NCBI RefSeq assembly: GCF_963924675.1
Contig: NC_089234.1
Span: 59,004,909-59,068,908 of the forward strand
Direction of reading: 5' to 3'
Origin: Phocoena phocoena
Lineage: Eukaryota > Chordata > Mammalia > Artiodactyla > Phocoenidae
DNA: 64,000 nt
Positions 11,318 through 22,500 of the stretch are shown here, one piece after another. Under the pieces are notes generated by a model. It saw only the letters and a list, made by a program, of their open reading frames with translations, had not been told where the DNA came from and searched no databases. How positions within the stretch are numbered: position 1 is the stretch's first letter; the number at the start of each line of letters is the position of its first letter. Position numbers and translations under genes: made by a program.

Positions 11318-11610
11318 GCTTTCTCTAGTTGCGATGAGCAGAGGCTACTCTTTGTTGTGGTGCACGGGCTTCATATTGTGAAGGCTTCTCTTTGTTTTGG
11401 AGCATGGGCTCTAGGCGTGCGGACTTCAGTAGTTGTGACTCGCGGGCTCAGTAGTTGTGGCTCGCGGGCTCTAGAGTACAGGCTCAGTAGTTGTGGCACA
11501 TAGGCTTAGTTGCTCTGCGGCATGAGGGATCTTCCTGGACCAGGGCTGGAACCTGTGTCCCCTGCATTGACAGGCAGATTCTTAACCACTGTGCCACCAG
11601 GGAAGCTCCC
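11316..11610 (-). mobile_element. CHR-type tRNA-derived SINE, tail-less antisense copy
   Basis: The body CTCTAGTTGCGATGAGCAGA, GGCTCAGTAGTTGTGGC and the inverted head CCACCAGGGAAGC are clear. The poly-T end expected at the left is missing and is replaced by the mariner end, so this copy was broken or recombined after insertion. Confidence 0.9.
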
Positions 11611-11626
11611 CCCACCCCCCGTTTCT

Positions 11627-12125
11627 TGTTACAGAAAACGTTTTAGTCTCCTAGGCCTTCCCCAAGTTCCAAAAAGCAGATTCAAGTAGTTAATGATTAG
11701 AATAATCACAGGACTCCTGGTTCCTCCTAAAGGGATATAGATAACAATCTGATGCATATCTTTGAGTTGTTCTGCAGAAACTAAGATGGTCCCACCCCAA
11801 CCCAGGTAGAGGATGGTGACTATATTCTGACCACAAGCACTAGAACCCAGACTGGTTGGAACCAGAAGGTTGATGATTGAGATTCCCAAAACATCACCAC
11901 CTACCAATTAGAAGAAAGTCCTTGAGCTGATCATGCACCCTTCAACCCTCACCCCTAATGTTGCATTTAAAACCCTTCCCTGAAAGCCATAGAGGAGTTC
12001 AGGTCTTTTGAGCACAAGTTGTCTGATCTCCTTGCTTGGCACCCTGAAATAAATGCTGTACTATCCTTCACCACAACTCAGTGTCAGTAAATTGGCTTTG
12101 TAACAAGCAGAGCAACAAACAACAT
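11627..12125 (+). mobile_element. Degenerate ERV1-like solo LTR
   Basis: The end of this block (AAATAAATGCTGTACTATCC, then TTCACCACAACTCAGTGTCA and GTAAATTGGCTTTG) is the R/U5 style of mammalian class I retroviral LTRs, with the AATAAA signal at about 12049. The left edge may be the TGTTACAG near 11627. No viral genes adjoin it, so it is a solo LTR. Boundaries and family are inferred. Confidence 0.6.
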
Positions 12126-12469
12126 TGGCTATTTCTGCAAGAACCCCTCTGCACACCACCCCCAGAGCCCCTAGAGTGCTGAGAGTTCATCCTGTGCCCA
12201 TCTCCACCACCCTTCTTCATGGTACCCAAGGAACAGCATCATTTCTGGCTTCAGGCCCAGATTTATGTCTGCCCTTGATCAAGGTATCTTCTCACATTGA
12301 GCTGGGGTTTCCAGTCGTGTGCCTCTGTGAGGACAGAGGCAGCCTGCCCTTGTGGTTATACCAGGACAATGGGGTTTATTAGGGCTATAGGTCCTATCCT
12401 CCTCCTGCTTCCCCACTTGCCCACTCTGCTCCCACCACATCAGCATTCTTTCCACCCCTCAGATATTTT

Positions 12470-12840
12470 TATCTCAGGTCGTTGCTGCTCTTCCTTCTCT
12501 GAGGAATGCTCTTGTCCCAGATCTTCAAATGACCACCTCTTTACCATCATTTAGGTCTCCCTTAAAAGTCACTTTGTGAGGGCAGCCAGGTCTGAGAACT
12601 TCAGCTAAAGTGGTTCTCTATTCCCTCCCCATTCCTTACTCTCTGCCTCATTGCTTATTTTATTTTCTCTATAGAACGTACTCCAGTCTAAAATGACCGA
12701 TTTCTAGTTTCATCACCTGCCTGCAAGAATGTAAGTTCCCCAAGGGCAGGAATTTTGTCATATTGTTGTCTTCTATTTCCCAAGTGACTGAAACAGAGGA
12801 GGTGCTTAATAAAATGAAGAAATGAATGAATGGATGAGTG
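12470..12840 (+). repeat. L2-type 3' end remnant
   Basis: The order CTCCCTTAAAAGTCACTTTG, GTAAGTTCCCCAAGGGCAGG and GAGGTGCTTAATAAA with a GAATGAATGAATGG tail is typical of the 3' end of LINE L2. Confidence 0.7.
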
Positions 12841-13279
12841 TCCCCTCTGAGCTAGTCCTTGGATTCAGGACTAGGGCACTGGGATAAATGTGAGTTGGGT
12901 TTAAGATTCCAATCTAGATCCTATTGGTGGTATGAGCACAACCAAATTGAACCCCCATGTCATTTACTCCCCCACATCTCTTTCTATTCATTTCCCTTCA
13001 ATCACATTATCCCAGCTCTACCACAGAGTAGCTATTTGCCCTTAGACAAGCTGCTTTACCTTTCTAAACTTAGTTTCCTCTTCCGTAAGATGGGGCTGAT
13101 GGCTCCTACACGCACAGGGTGGTGATGAGAGTTAAATGAAATTGCTTATGTTGAGTGCTCAGTGCCTGCACCCTGCGTGTAGCAAGCTCTCCCTAAATGT
13201 TAGCTACAATTGTGATTTTTATTATCTTCTCTGCCTTTCCTGTCTCTCCCTCTAAGCACCCTGTGCACCTCAGGTCTGC
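12841..13279 (+). repeat. MIR-type remnant within unassigned intergenic DNA
   Basis: At about 13020-13200 the phrases GAGTAGCTATTTGCCCTTAG, CCTCTTCCGTAAGATGGGGC and TAAATGAAATTGC indicate a MIR. The rest of the segment is unassigned and has no gene. Confidence 0.55.
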
Positions 13280-13291
13280 CCACCAGGGGGC
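13280..13291 (+). promoter_or_regulatory. CTCF core motif, forward orientation
   Basis: CCACCAGGGGGC is an exact match to the core of the CTCF consensus. It sits in unique intergenic sequence about 4.8 kb upstream of the CAMK2G start codon. Occupancy cannot be judged from sequence. Confidence 0.45.
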
Positions 13292-13942
13292 CCCACATGC
13301 TGCTGTTCATGCCCAGGCCATGCCCACTGGTGCAGGACATGCACCTCACCTCAGCTCCTCCCTTTTACCTCTGATGACAGCTCTGTCACCTCTCCACCAG
13401 TGCTCCCTCTTCATCCCAAATAACTCAACCCCTTGCCCCAATACTTCATGCATTCCACAAATACCTACTGAGCACCTACTATATGCCAGGCTTTGTGTTA
13501 GGTGTTGAGGATACAAGAAAGAAAGATCTGGTACCCTCTGTTTTCAAGGGGCACACAGTCTATAGGGGAATGGTGGAGGGGCCGAGAGGCCGAGGGAGCC
13601 CTGACCTGGATTTTCAGGGTCAGAAGGCAGGAATCTGTCTGCCCTTCAGAACCAGCCCTCTAGCTGCAAAATGGAAGGGAGTTTCTCCCTTCCAGCCCCT
13701 CAGCCTCTCACTCCAATCATTTTGGCTTCTCACAACTCAACTGAAACTCATTCTACAACACACATGAAATTCTGAGCTCAGCTCATTCCCTGCATCTCAG
13801 ACCCTATTACAAACACCTCGTTTCCTCACACCAAATGCTTTAGTTCTCACTCCAAATATTCTCAGCCTGTCACCCCAAAATCTCATCCCCTATGCCCAGT
13901 GGGAGTTGAGCCCCTCACTTAAAATACCTCAGCTTCTCTTTT
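13292..13942. other. Intergenic, no gene seen
   Basis: An L2/MIR-like phrase (TGAGCACCTACTATATGCCA) occurs near 13469-13488. No gene, RNA or simple repeat is visible. Confidence 0.5.
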
Positions 13943-14144
13943 TTTTTTTTTTTGCGGTATGTGGGCCTCTCACCGTTGTGGCCTCTCCCGTTGCTGAGCA
14001 CAGGCTCCGGACGCGCAGGCTCAGCGGCCATGGCTCACGGGCCTAGCTGCTCCACGGCATGTGGGATCTTCCTGGACCGGGGCACGAACCCGCGTCCCCT
14101 ACATTGGCAGGCGGACTCTCAACCACTGCACCACCAGGGAAGCC
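13943..14144 (-). mobile_element. Cetacean CHR-2-type SINE, antisense
   Basis: The poly-T tail is followed by GCGGTATGTGGGCCTCTCAC, GACGCGCAGGCTCAGCGGCC and the inverted head CACCACCAGGGAAGCCC. This body (ending, in sense, in AGAGGCC..GCCGCTGAGCCTGCGCGTCC) is the form I associate with cetaceans. The flanks share CTCAGCTTCTCTTTT. The copy keeps many CpGs, which suggests a relatively recent insertion. Confidence 0.93.
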
Positions 14145-14864
14145 CTCAGCTTCTCTTTTAAGAAATACCGCAGTCATTGATTTAATTCGTGGTTCTTAAC
14201 CCTTTTTTCAAGCTCTTAGACACAGGAGGGATGGGAAAACACTCCCACCAAAGACAATGGCTTGGTTGGGAGTAGTTCTCTTTGGGGATGGGGCATATCA
14301 GCTTTTCTGTGCGTGGTTGTGATTTGAAGCGTCATCCAGGGGAGAGAGGGGCATCCCTTAACCCCTCCTAGTTTGGGGATTGCTTACTTAAATGTTTTCA
14401 TTTGTCTTTCTCATTGTCTCTATTCCCCATTATCGTATCTTCTCACTAGTTTCAAATGCCTCACAACAAAAACTTTTCTCAGAGTCCTTGGAGAAAGGCC
14501 ATTGACCTCATCACCCCTAATTCTCCAAAACTAGTCATAGAATCCTAGAGTTGGAGGGGACCTCAGAAGCCACTTATCCAGTGGGTTTCAAACTTCTTTC
14601 AGGGACTTTTTTTAGCCAGGGACTCTTTTTTTTCAACAAAATCTTATGTGGAACCCCAGTATATTAAGCAGTTGCTGGGGCTTGACCATGTAACCCATAG
14701 GGTTCTGTGGATTTAAAGTATGGATTTAAAAACCCCTTGCAGTACAAGACTGAATTCTTTTCAAATTTATTTTACAACATCCCATAACAAGCAGGTACTT
14801 ATTCTTTGTTTCCAAGAGTGTCATCCCTCTTGCATTTAAATACCTCACTTTTATGCCCATCAAC
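14145..14864. other. Intergenic, no gene seen
   Basis: Unassigned sequence with no open frame of note. The segment near 14630-14720 (GGGACTCTTTTTTTTCAACA, GGAACCCCAGTATATTAAGC) may be a DNA-transposon or MER remnant, which I cannot assign. Confidence 0.5.
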
Positions 14865-15363
14865 AAAGGATTGGTTTAAGAACATGTGATATATATATAT
14901 ATATATGTAATGCAATATTATTCAGTCTTAAAAAAGAATGAAATATTGCCATTTGCAGAAACATGGATGGACCTAGAGATTATCATACTAAGTGAAGCAA
15001 GTCAGACAAAGACAAATATCATATGATATCATTTATATGGGGAATCTAAAAAATAATACAAATGAATTTATTGACAAAACAGAAACAGACTCACAGACAT
15101 AGAAAACAAACTTATGGTTACCAAAGGGGAAAAGGAGGGGGGAAGGGGTAAATTAGGAGTATGGGATTAACAGATACAAACTATGATACATAAAATAGAT
15201 AAGCAACAAGGATTTACTGCATAGCACAGGGAACTATATTCAATATCTTGTAATAACCTATAATGGAAAATAATCTGAAAATATATACAAATATATAACT
15301 GAATCACTTTGCTGTACACCTGAAACTAACATAATATTGTGTCAACTATACTTCAATAAAAAG
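14865..15363 (+). mobile_element. L1 LINE 3' end (ORF2 tail and 3' UTR)
   Basis: The text CATCAACAAAGGATTGGTTT, TGAAATATTGCCATTTGCAG, AACATGGATGGACCTAGAGA and the close CTGAAACTAACATAATATTG, CTTCAATAAAAAG is a 5'-truncated L1. A short (TA)n run lies at 14888-14906. Stops interrupt the ORF2 frame. Confidence 0.9.
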
Positions 15364-16840
15364 AAAGCCTCACTTTCAACTGCCCTATTTTCCTCAACTC
15401 TGAAAAGTAAGTAACTTTATACTCTAAAATTGCATTCCAAAATTAGGGAGGGAAGCTTCTCTCATTCAAGGAGAAGTCCCATGGTGTAATTTTCAGAGAC
15501 TCCAAAGAGAAAGATCAGCAGAATGAAAGAGGGTCCGCCTAGTGGGGCTCCTCTGGTGATTATCAGGAAATCCATTTCCTGTGTAAATCCCTGTTCCCCG
15601 CTCTGTGGGCATGGCCTGAGTACTGGTGCTTACCAGGGGACCGGCTGCAATGGAACATAGCCACTCTTGGACCCCATGAGGTTGCCATAGACACTGATGC
15701 GCAGGGAGCTGGCAAACTCGTTATTATTTATATGTATCTTCTCTCTAATTGCCATGGGGTAGCTGGAGCTTGTATGGGTGCTACAGCAATGGGGATCAAG
15801 GAGTGTGTGTGCCAGGGTGTGTTTGTGTGTGCACACAAAGGTGTCTGTAGGCTCCAATGGCCACTGCGGCCACGTCAGAGAGGCTGTTGAGGGTAGTGAG
15901 GGAGGGAGGGAGAAATGAGGTAGTAGAACCCTCACCCTCTGCCGGGAACAGGTCAGGTTTGTCGTCCTGTTTTTCTGTTTTCCCTTGGGATACCCTAGGG
16001 GCCTCCGTGGCAGCCCTGGTCTGTGCTTGTTCTGACGTCTCTCCATCTTCTCACTCCACCTTACATTAATGAATATAAAGTTTCAGCATCTGGAGTTCAG
16101 GAACCAAGTTGCCTTGAGGGCTCCGGAATGGCACACTGATGATTAATATGCAAGCCTTGTTACTAGAGTGCAGGCTAGCCATCACTTCTGCCTTTAAGGT
16201 GGATGATTTACTGTCATCCACGTGTATACAATCTCATTGCCCTGCCCCGCACTGGGACTTGGAACCAGACTCTTACCCCGGTGCTTCGAGATAGGAAGTG
16301 GCCTTACTCCCCAGCGCCTTACTTCCTGTTGCCCTGAGGAGGGGTGGGGCATGATATTCTGTCACCTCAACCCTTCCCTTCTGCCCTCTGCCCTCCTTCC
16401 AGGCAATCTATTAATGCTTTTCCTCTCCTATTCCCTTAATCACCCCCACTGGGCAGCCTGGTTCTCAAACCAGCTCCAAGGGCTGTTGGCTAAGGAAAGG
16501 AGAGGAGCCCTCCCTGGGAGCTTTGCTCCACCCACCCCCTCAGGGAGGTGGTCTGGGAGGCTGGGACCCCTCTCAGCCTCTCAGCTGCCTTCTCCGGGCG
16601 AGCTAGCCTGCTGACAATGGAGGCCCAACTCCCAGTGGGCATCCTGCTATAATCAAGACTGAGCTGCAGCAGCTGGCTGAGCTCCACCCTGCCCAGTAGG
16701 GGCTGGCCTCTGACTTGGGGTACAGCTGCCCGGGCAGGTCAGGAACCTGCCCGGCCTGTTTCTCCTCTGCCAGACAGTTGTGTGCCTCCGTCCTACCATC
16801 GTCTGACATTGGCGACAGGAGCCAGGGCCCCAAGGAGTCC
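15364..16840. other. Intergenic, no gene seen
   Basis: Open frames up to 138 codons on either strand (15630-16046 minus, 16222-16614 plus) have no recognisable content and overlap other frames. No interspersed repeat is obvious. Distal regulatory sequence for CAMK2G could lie here, but I see no strong motif cluster. Confidence 0.55.
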
Positions 16841-17215
16841 CTTCATTCCACAAATATTTAGTAAGTGTCTGGGGCTGAGTAAAGAGTGGTGAACAAAACA
16901 GGCAGAAGCCCTGCCGTTACAATTTAGTGGGAAGGCAAATATTAAACAGATAGCTAACACTCTTCTACTTAGGTACCAGGTACTGTTCTAAGTACTTTAC
17001 TATTACTCTTCCCAGTTTTCAGATAAGGTAACTGAAGCACAGACAAACTAAGTGACTTGCCGGATGCCACACAGCTGGTCAGTGAGTTGCCCAGAAATCC
17101 AAGTCAGGCAGTCTGACCCCAAACTCACTCTTAAGACAGCCATACTCTTGCTCTACTGCTTCTCATACCAGTAAACATATCATTACACAATGTGATGAGT
17201 GCCATAAAATAAAAT
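16841..17215 (+). repeat. MIR/L2-like remnants
   Basis: CATTCCACAAATATTTAGTA near 16844 is a typical old-repeat end. The 16960-17160 segment (GATAAGGTAACTGAAGCACA, AAGTGACTTGCCGGATGCCA) is a MIR. Both are ancient and non-coding. Confidence 0.6.
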
Positions 17216-17779
17216 AAAGGCTGCCTGCAAGAAAATGGGGCTATTTTTTTCTTCCTTCCACTTGCTCTTCTAGCCCACACCGCACAAAGCCTTTTCTAAA
17301 TGGTTCCCATTTCATCCCTTTCTTAGCTGGCCAGAAAGAGAACATTCTCTCATCTCTTAAGGTTGGAGTGCAGGAAGGCAGAGCTCCACCTGCATCCTTC
17401 GCCCTGGCCTGGTCTCCCTGAACAAACCGTGCCTGAAGGGTTTTATCTAATAATGGCCCTGATGCTTACACAAGTCTAGACTGTCAGCTTCCCGAGGGAA
17501 GGCTGCTGAGAGCTGGCTCTGCACAGACTGGGGGCGTCTCCCGAGTGTGCAGTGTGACACGGGCTTTTTGACCTTGGCCCTCTCTCCACATCGTGTGCGC
17601 CGGACTCGAGTGTGGAGCTTCACCAGAAAACTCGGTGGTCCAGACCCCTACACACTCCCAACACACACATACACTCGCACGCACGTTCTGAGCACTTCTA
17701 GGGTCCGCCCTGAGACAAGCCCACAGGTCGCGAACCTTTCAGCTCCCTCCGGGCGGCCCAGGTCTGAGACCACCCCCCA
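17216..17779. other. Region immediately upstream of the CpG island
   Basis: GC content climbs from average to high across this segment. No TATA box or other core promoter element stands out, and no repeat is visible from about 17480 on. Antisense open frames here are by-products of GC-rich sequence. Confidence 0.5.
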
Positions 17780-18089
17780 CCTCCCCTTCGCTCCCCCGCG
17801 CACTCGACCCAGCCCAGGCGGCTCCCTTGGGCGGGGCGGGGCCGGCGGCGGGAGGCCCCTCCCCGGGGGCGGGCCGGGGGCCGGGCGGGGGGGGGGGTGG
17901 CTGGCGGGGCTGGGGGCGGGGCGGGCGGGCGGCGCGGGGGTGTCCCTCCCTCCCTCGCTCTCCCCGGTAAAGTCTCGCGGTGCTGCCGGGCTCAGCCCCG
18001 TCTCCTCCTCTTGCTCCCTCGGCCGGTCGGCGGTGACTGTGCACCGACGTCGGCGCGGGCTGCACCGCCGCGTCCGCCCGCCCGCCAGC
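17780..18089 (+). promoter_or_regulatory. CAMK2G: CAMK2G CpG-island promoter and 5' UTR
   Basis: This is extremely GC-rich, CpG-dense DNA with several GC boxes, such as GGGCGGGGCGGGGC at 17829-17842 and TGGGGGCGGGGCGGGCGGGC near 17911. An 11-G run lies at 17887-17897. There is no TATA box, which fits a housekeeping-type, Sp1-driven promoter with dispersed starts. The transcription start is probably within about 150 bases of the ATG, but I cannot fix it. The 5' UTR near the ATG holds no upstream ATG and includes the palindrome CCGACGTCGG (18044-18053). The CpG island continues through exon 1 to about 18870. Confidence 0.8.
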
Positions 18090-18154
18090 ATGGCCACCAC
18101 CGCCACCTGCACCCGCTTCACCGACGACTACCAGCTCTTCGAGGAGCTCGGCAA
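18090..18154 (+). CDS. CAMK2G: CAMK2G exon 1 (coding part): start codon and N-terminus
   Basis: Encodes residues 1-21 and two bases of K22, beginning MATTATCTRFTDDYQLFEEL. The ATG has a strong Kozak context (A at -3, G at +4). The donor GTACGG follows GGC-AA, so the exon ends in phase 2. This segment precedes and begins the glycine-rich loop. The frame stays open upstream of the ATG and for about 700 bases into intron 1, an effect of GC richness. I chose this start because it matches the conserved N-terminus of the gamma subunit. Confidence 0.98.
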
Positions 18155-19504
18155 GTACGGCTCGCCCGCCGCCCGCCGGGGCCCCCCCACCCTGCCCCAG
18201 CCGCCTGGGCGCTATGCGGCTCCTCGCCCCGCCCCCCGGCCCTGCACCAGCCGCTGCAGCGCCCCCTCGGCCCGCCCCACCCCCAGCCTTTCCCGCCAGC
18301 CGCCTCCGGGGGCCCCGTCGCCCCCAGCTCCCTGCCCCGCAGCGCCCTCCGAGCCCTGCAGCAGCTGCCCGGGCTGCTGCACCCCGCGCTGCCGCCGGGA
18401 CTGCAGCCCCTGGAGCGCTCCTGGGCGCCCCCAGCCCCGCCCCTCCTGCAGCCTTCAGGCGCCCCCCATCCCGACCCCACCTGCTCGCTGCCCCCTTCCC
18501 ACTCAGTTCAGGAGCTCATTCAGCATCCCGTCCTATGTCCCACGCGCCTGGCACTCAGGACCCTCCCCGGCCCTGCAGCTCCAACCCCGCTGCGGTGCCC
18601 GGGTGTGGGGGGATGTTTGGTACCCGGCCCCGCCCCCGGCTAGTGCAGCTTCCAGGAACCCAGCCCCACTGCTGGGCAGTGCTGCAGCACCCCCGTCCCC
18701 TCCCCCCATCCCTGCAGCGGTCCCGGGAGCCGCGCGCCGCAGCCGCAGCATCCCCCTCCCCTCCGCACTGAGCAGGCCGCTGCAGCAGCCCCAGCCCCCC
18801 CACCCCCACCCGCGGCGGCGAGCCCGGCCACTGCAGCCCCCGCCCTGCCCGCCCCCCTAGATGTTTCCAGAGCTGGAGTGTGGAAGCTCCCCTGGGGGAC
18901 TGGGCGGGTGGGGGGGGCGCGGACGTAGAGGGAAATATCATGGGGAAGGGGAGCTGTTGATGTCTGAGACCCACAATTGGATCCTCTCTTTCCCTGCTGT
19001 CAGTTGAGCCAGGATGCAGTGGGATGAAGCCGGGTGAGGGGGATTTGAGCCTCACTTTCCCCACCTTCCCCCATGGTTGAGGGAGATTTCTCTCTCAGGG
19101 GATTATACCCTCTTTCTAATCTCTCCTCCTACCCCCAACTATTCCTGCTGAGAAGAGGGCAGGGTCTCTTGCCTTCTCCTCTAGGCCGGGACTGCAGGGC
19201 TGGCTGTGAGATGCAGCAGGTGTGTGTTTTAAGCATCTGCCACCAGCTTGACGCACAGCCTGAGGTTAGGGCTGTTGCTTCGCCCAGAACTAGATGTGGG
19301 TGTGGGAGTAGGGTGGTCCTCCACCCACATCTGTTGAGTGTCCTGCAGAGGCCACATCCTTCTGCCCCATGTTGGGTGGTGATGGGTACTACGCTGGTGT
19401 GTGTGTGTGATTTTGACTAAAGGTCTAGTGCTGGGAGCATCACTGTCCTCAGACCTGAAGTGTGTTTGCTCCGTTTCCCAGTTCTTCCCCCCTTCTCCCT
19501 CCAG
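18155..19504 (+). other. CAMK2G: Intron 1 (1350 bases), CpG island at its 5' part
   Basis: The first 700 bases are C+G-rich and repeat-free, and carry nine CTGCAG hexamers between 18254 and 18836. Downstream the composition drops to average. The acceptor is preceded by a good pyrimidine tract (TTCTTCCCCCCTTCTCCCTCCAG-like). Open frames of 120-437 codons in several frames here are composition artefacts. Confidence 0.85.
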
Positions 19505-19599
19505 GGGTGCTTTCTCTGTGGTCCGCAGGTGTGTGAAGAAAACCTCCACGCAGGAGTATGCAGCAAAAATCATCAATACCAAGAAATTATCTGCCCGGG
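19505..19599 (+). CDS. CAMK2G: CAMK2G exon 2: glycine-rich loop and ATP-binding lysine
   Basis: Encodes residues 22-53 and the first base of D54. It carries the nucleotide-binding loop [10 protein letters not shown] and the invariant lysine K43 in EYAAKII, which anchors ATP phosphates. The gamma-specific CVKKTSTQ segment is present. The length of 95 bases is the family standard. It ends with G before GTGAGT. Confidence 0.98.
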
Positions 19600-22500
19600 G
19601 TGAGTATTCCCCATCTTGGTCTCTCCCAAGGGTGCCTCCAAGGGCTATGGATTCTTCTGAAGATGCTCCAGGAGTTGGGGATTGTTCGTTTTAGCACTTG
19701 GAGAAGCGTTGGAATTTCAGGGTGGGTGGACTTTGAAACCAGGCAAGGAATTGTATGGGGAACAGGTAGAAAAGAATGAAGATGTAAGAGTTGTAGGTTG
19801 CTACTGGGAGGAGTAGTCTGTGAAGGCTCAAAGGAGTTTGGTTTTTATGGAGGTGGAGGATATGGGGAGTGGTGGGTGGCTAGCTCTTCATTTGGGTCAT
19901 TTGGAGTCTGTGTTTGGGGCAGTGGTAACCACTCCAGGGCTGTCCAAATCCCTGTGCCCCAGTGGGGACTTAAGATGAAAATGCAGTAAGTGAACAGCTC
20001 TGACAAATCCAGCCTCCCCCTGCCCAGCAGGCGGCAGAACAGACTCCCAAGGGAAGGGAATCTGTAAACATCAGGGGAGGCTGCTACTGTGGAGGGCTTC
20101 TCAGGAACAAATCCTGCCAGATGAACTTGATTGCTTTTTTGATCAAATTACAAAGTTGGTGGTGCAGCAACAGCAGATGCAGTCTGTCCTGGGTGGAGGC
20201 GGATGCCTCATGGTCTGGAAATCTCAATGGCCTGGTTGGAGTGGAAGCAGCTTGGCCTCAGGATCTGAGAATTGTGAAGGCCCAGGCCTGAGGGCCTAAC
20301 TTGTGAGATCCTTCCAAGTACCTGAGGCCAGGAGGGTCAGGCCCTGTCTCTCACACCTTGAACCTACACTCCCTGCACCTTGTATTGGGTGCTTGCCAAA
20401 CTCACCTCATCTGATAGGTATATAGACCCAACAATGTGTGAAGTGCTCTGTGAACAGGTGTGGTGACTATGGAGGTATGTGGATGGGTCAGGTCATCGAG
20501 AGCTGCAGGGTGTAGCACCAAGACAAAGGTTATGAGACTCATAGAAAGGAATTAAGACTAGGCAATAGGATGCGATAAATATATTAGGAGCCAGGACAGA
20601 TGCCCTGGAGAAGATGTGGGCCATGGCCAGTAATGACCTGGGCGTCTCTGGGGTAAGAGATGTAATAGATGTCCCTAAGCATTGGAGAAGCTATAAAATG
20701 ACAGTGGGCTTCTATCATGTCAATTATTCTGGGACCTGTTTAGCAGGGCTGTGTCTGCCTCCTGGCTGGGAGGGCCTCTCTCCATCCTCACAAGCAGGGA
20801 TTGTCTTGCTGTCTCCCTCCCAGCCCCTGTCTCTTGCTGTTCCTCTACATTGGCTATTAAGTTGACTTATTTGTTTGTTTTCTTTCTCTCTGGGTACCTT
20901 GAGTCGGAGGCGATGGTTGCCATAGAGATATGTGGGCAGTCAGATGCCCTCCTTCCATGGGGAGGCGGGACAGTGTGGTGGGCTGGACTCTTTGGCAGAC
21001 ATCCTCTGGCCAAGGATGCAGGGCGCAGGCAGGGATGACGGTTTGAGAATGGATACCTCCCCGTGCCCACACAGCATAGCCCTGGTGCATCAGAAATGGG
21101 GCTGGTGTCTGGTGTCTCCAGTTAATGATGCAGTGCTTTGCTTTCCTCATCGCACCACTGTCCTCTGACCCAGGGATGAGGGAGGGAGAGAGAGAGACAG
21201 CTGGGAGCTGAACTCTGGGATGAGGATAGCTGGTGTGCCGACTTTGTGGAGCTGCCTGCCTTGGGCCATCATTTTCTACTCCTTCCCTACCCACCTGAAC
21301 TTCCCTAACCGATGTGATCATGTCCCTTTCCAGTCCTCACCTTTTTTCAACCGTGTCCCATCTTTCCCAGCTGATATCTTTCTTTCCCTGCCCAAATGGG
21401 ATGAGGTTTCATTTCTCCTTGATTTTTTTTCTCCCCAAGAAGATTCTTGTGTAAGATCATATGCTTTAGGCAGCAACTCCCCCTCTCTCGAGATGGTTAT
21501 GCCAAAACTGGGGCTCTGCTGCGTGGCCTGTGTGCCAGGTTAACTCTGGGACAGAGGTCTGGTCCTGGTTGATAGGCACAGATGCCAACAAGAGAGTTCA
21601 GGAACATGTAAGTGCCCGTACTGTTTGGAGGTTGAGAGTGGGAGGATGTTGTCTTGGAGATGGAGGGAGCCATCCAGGGGCTGTGCTGTAGGTGTGGACG
21701 TGGGGGGGTGTGAGCTCCTGGGGAGGGTTGGGCCAGTGCCCACTAGGCTGGTGCCCATGGGGTTAGGGAGTGAAGGCCGTGGCTTCCCTGAAGCCTCTCA
21801 ATTTACGCTGTATATTTTATAAAGGTGCAGCGGCTGGGGCTGGGTTTCACTCGTCGCTGTCTGTCTGTCTGGGGCTCCACAGGTGTTGGATTTCTGTGTC
21901 TGGGAATGTGGTGGGCCCACCAGGGTCATCCATGAGGGTCTGAAGGAGCTTGCTGTGTTTGCTGAGTCTCTCTGCCTGTTATCTTTCTTGTTTGTGATCC
22001 TCTGTGCTGCCGAGTGAAAAAGAGCATATCGGGCTGGTCCTCCTTGGCATCCATGGTAAGGTGGCCCAGGAGGCATGGGGAGAGATCACCTGGTCTTCTG
22101 GGGGGTCAGCTCTGGATGGGAATCCTTCTTTTGCTCTGTTGTTTCTTGTCATGGTGGCCTCGGGGGCCCACGGTGGTGGCTGTGCGACAAGACCAGGGAT
22201 CCCATGGGCATGAGTTCACGTGGCTGAGCCTTGAGCGCTGTTGTTGTCTGCGGGCCTGTCTACGTAGAGTCACTTGAAGTCACATAACGTCACTCCATTT
22301 GCTTTGGAACAGCAGTAGGTGTAGAGTTGGGGCTCTTAAGGGAGCCGGCGGTTCCAAGCTTAGCTCTCAGCTAGGCTGCAGGAGGCATTTAAAATAGGCT
22401 TGGATGCAGAGCTAGTGGGCCAGGTGATGGCAATGATAAGTCGTTATTTTAAGATTTAAGAGCACCCCCTCCCCCAGAAGCCTGAGCCCTTATGTCTTTT

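Noticed and set aside
17547..18860. 437-codon open frame on the + strand
   Set aside because: It contains the real CAMK2G start (exon 1) but runs through the exon 1 donor into intron 1. Its length results from GC-rich, stop-poor sequence; only 18090-18154 is coding.
17648..19064. Antisense open frames of 108-169 codons across the promoter and intron 1
   Set aside because: Low-complexity Gly/Ala/Pro/Arg translations typical of CpG islands, mutually overlapping in different frames, with no domain.
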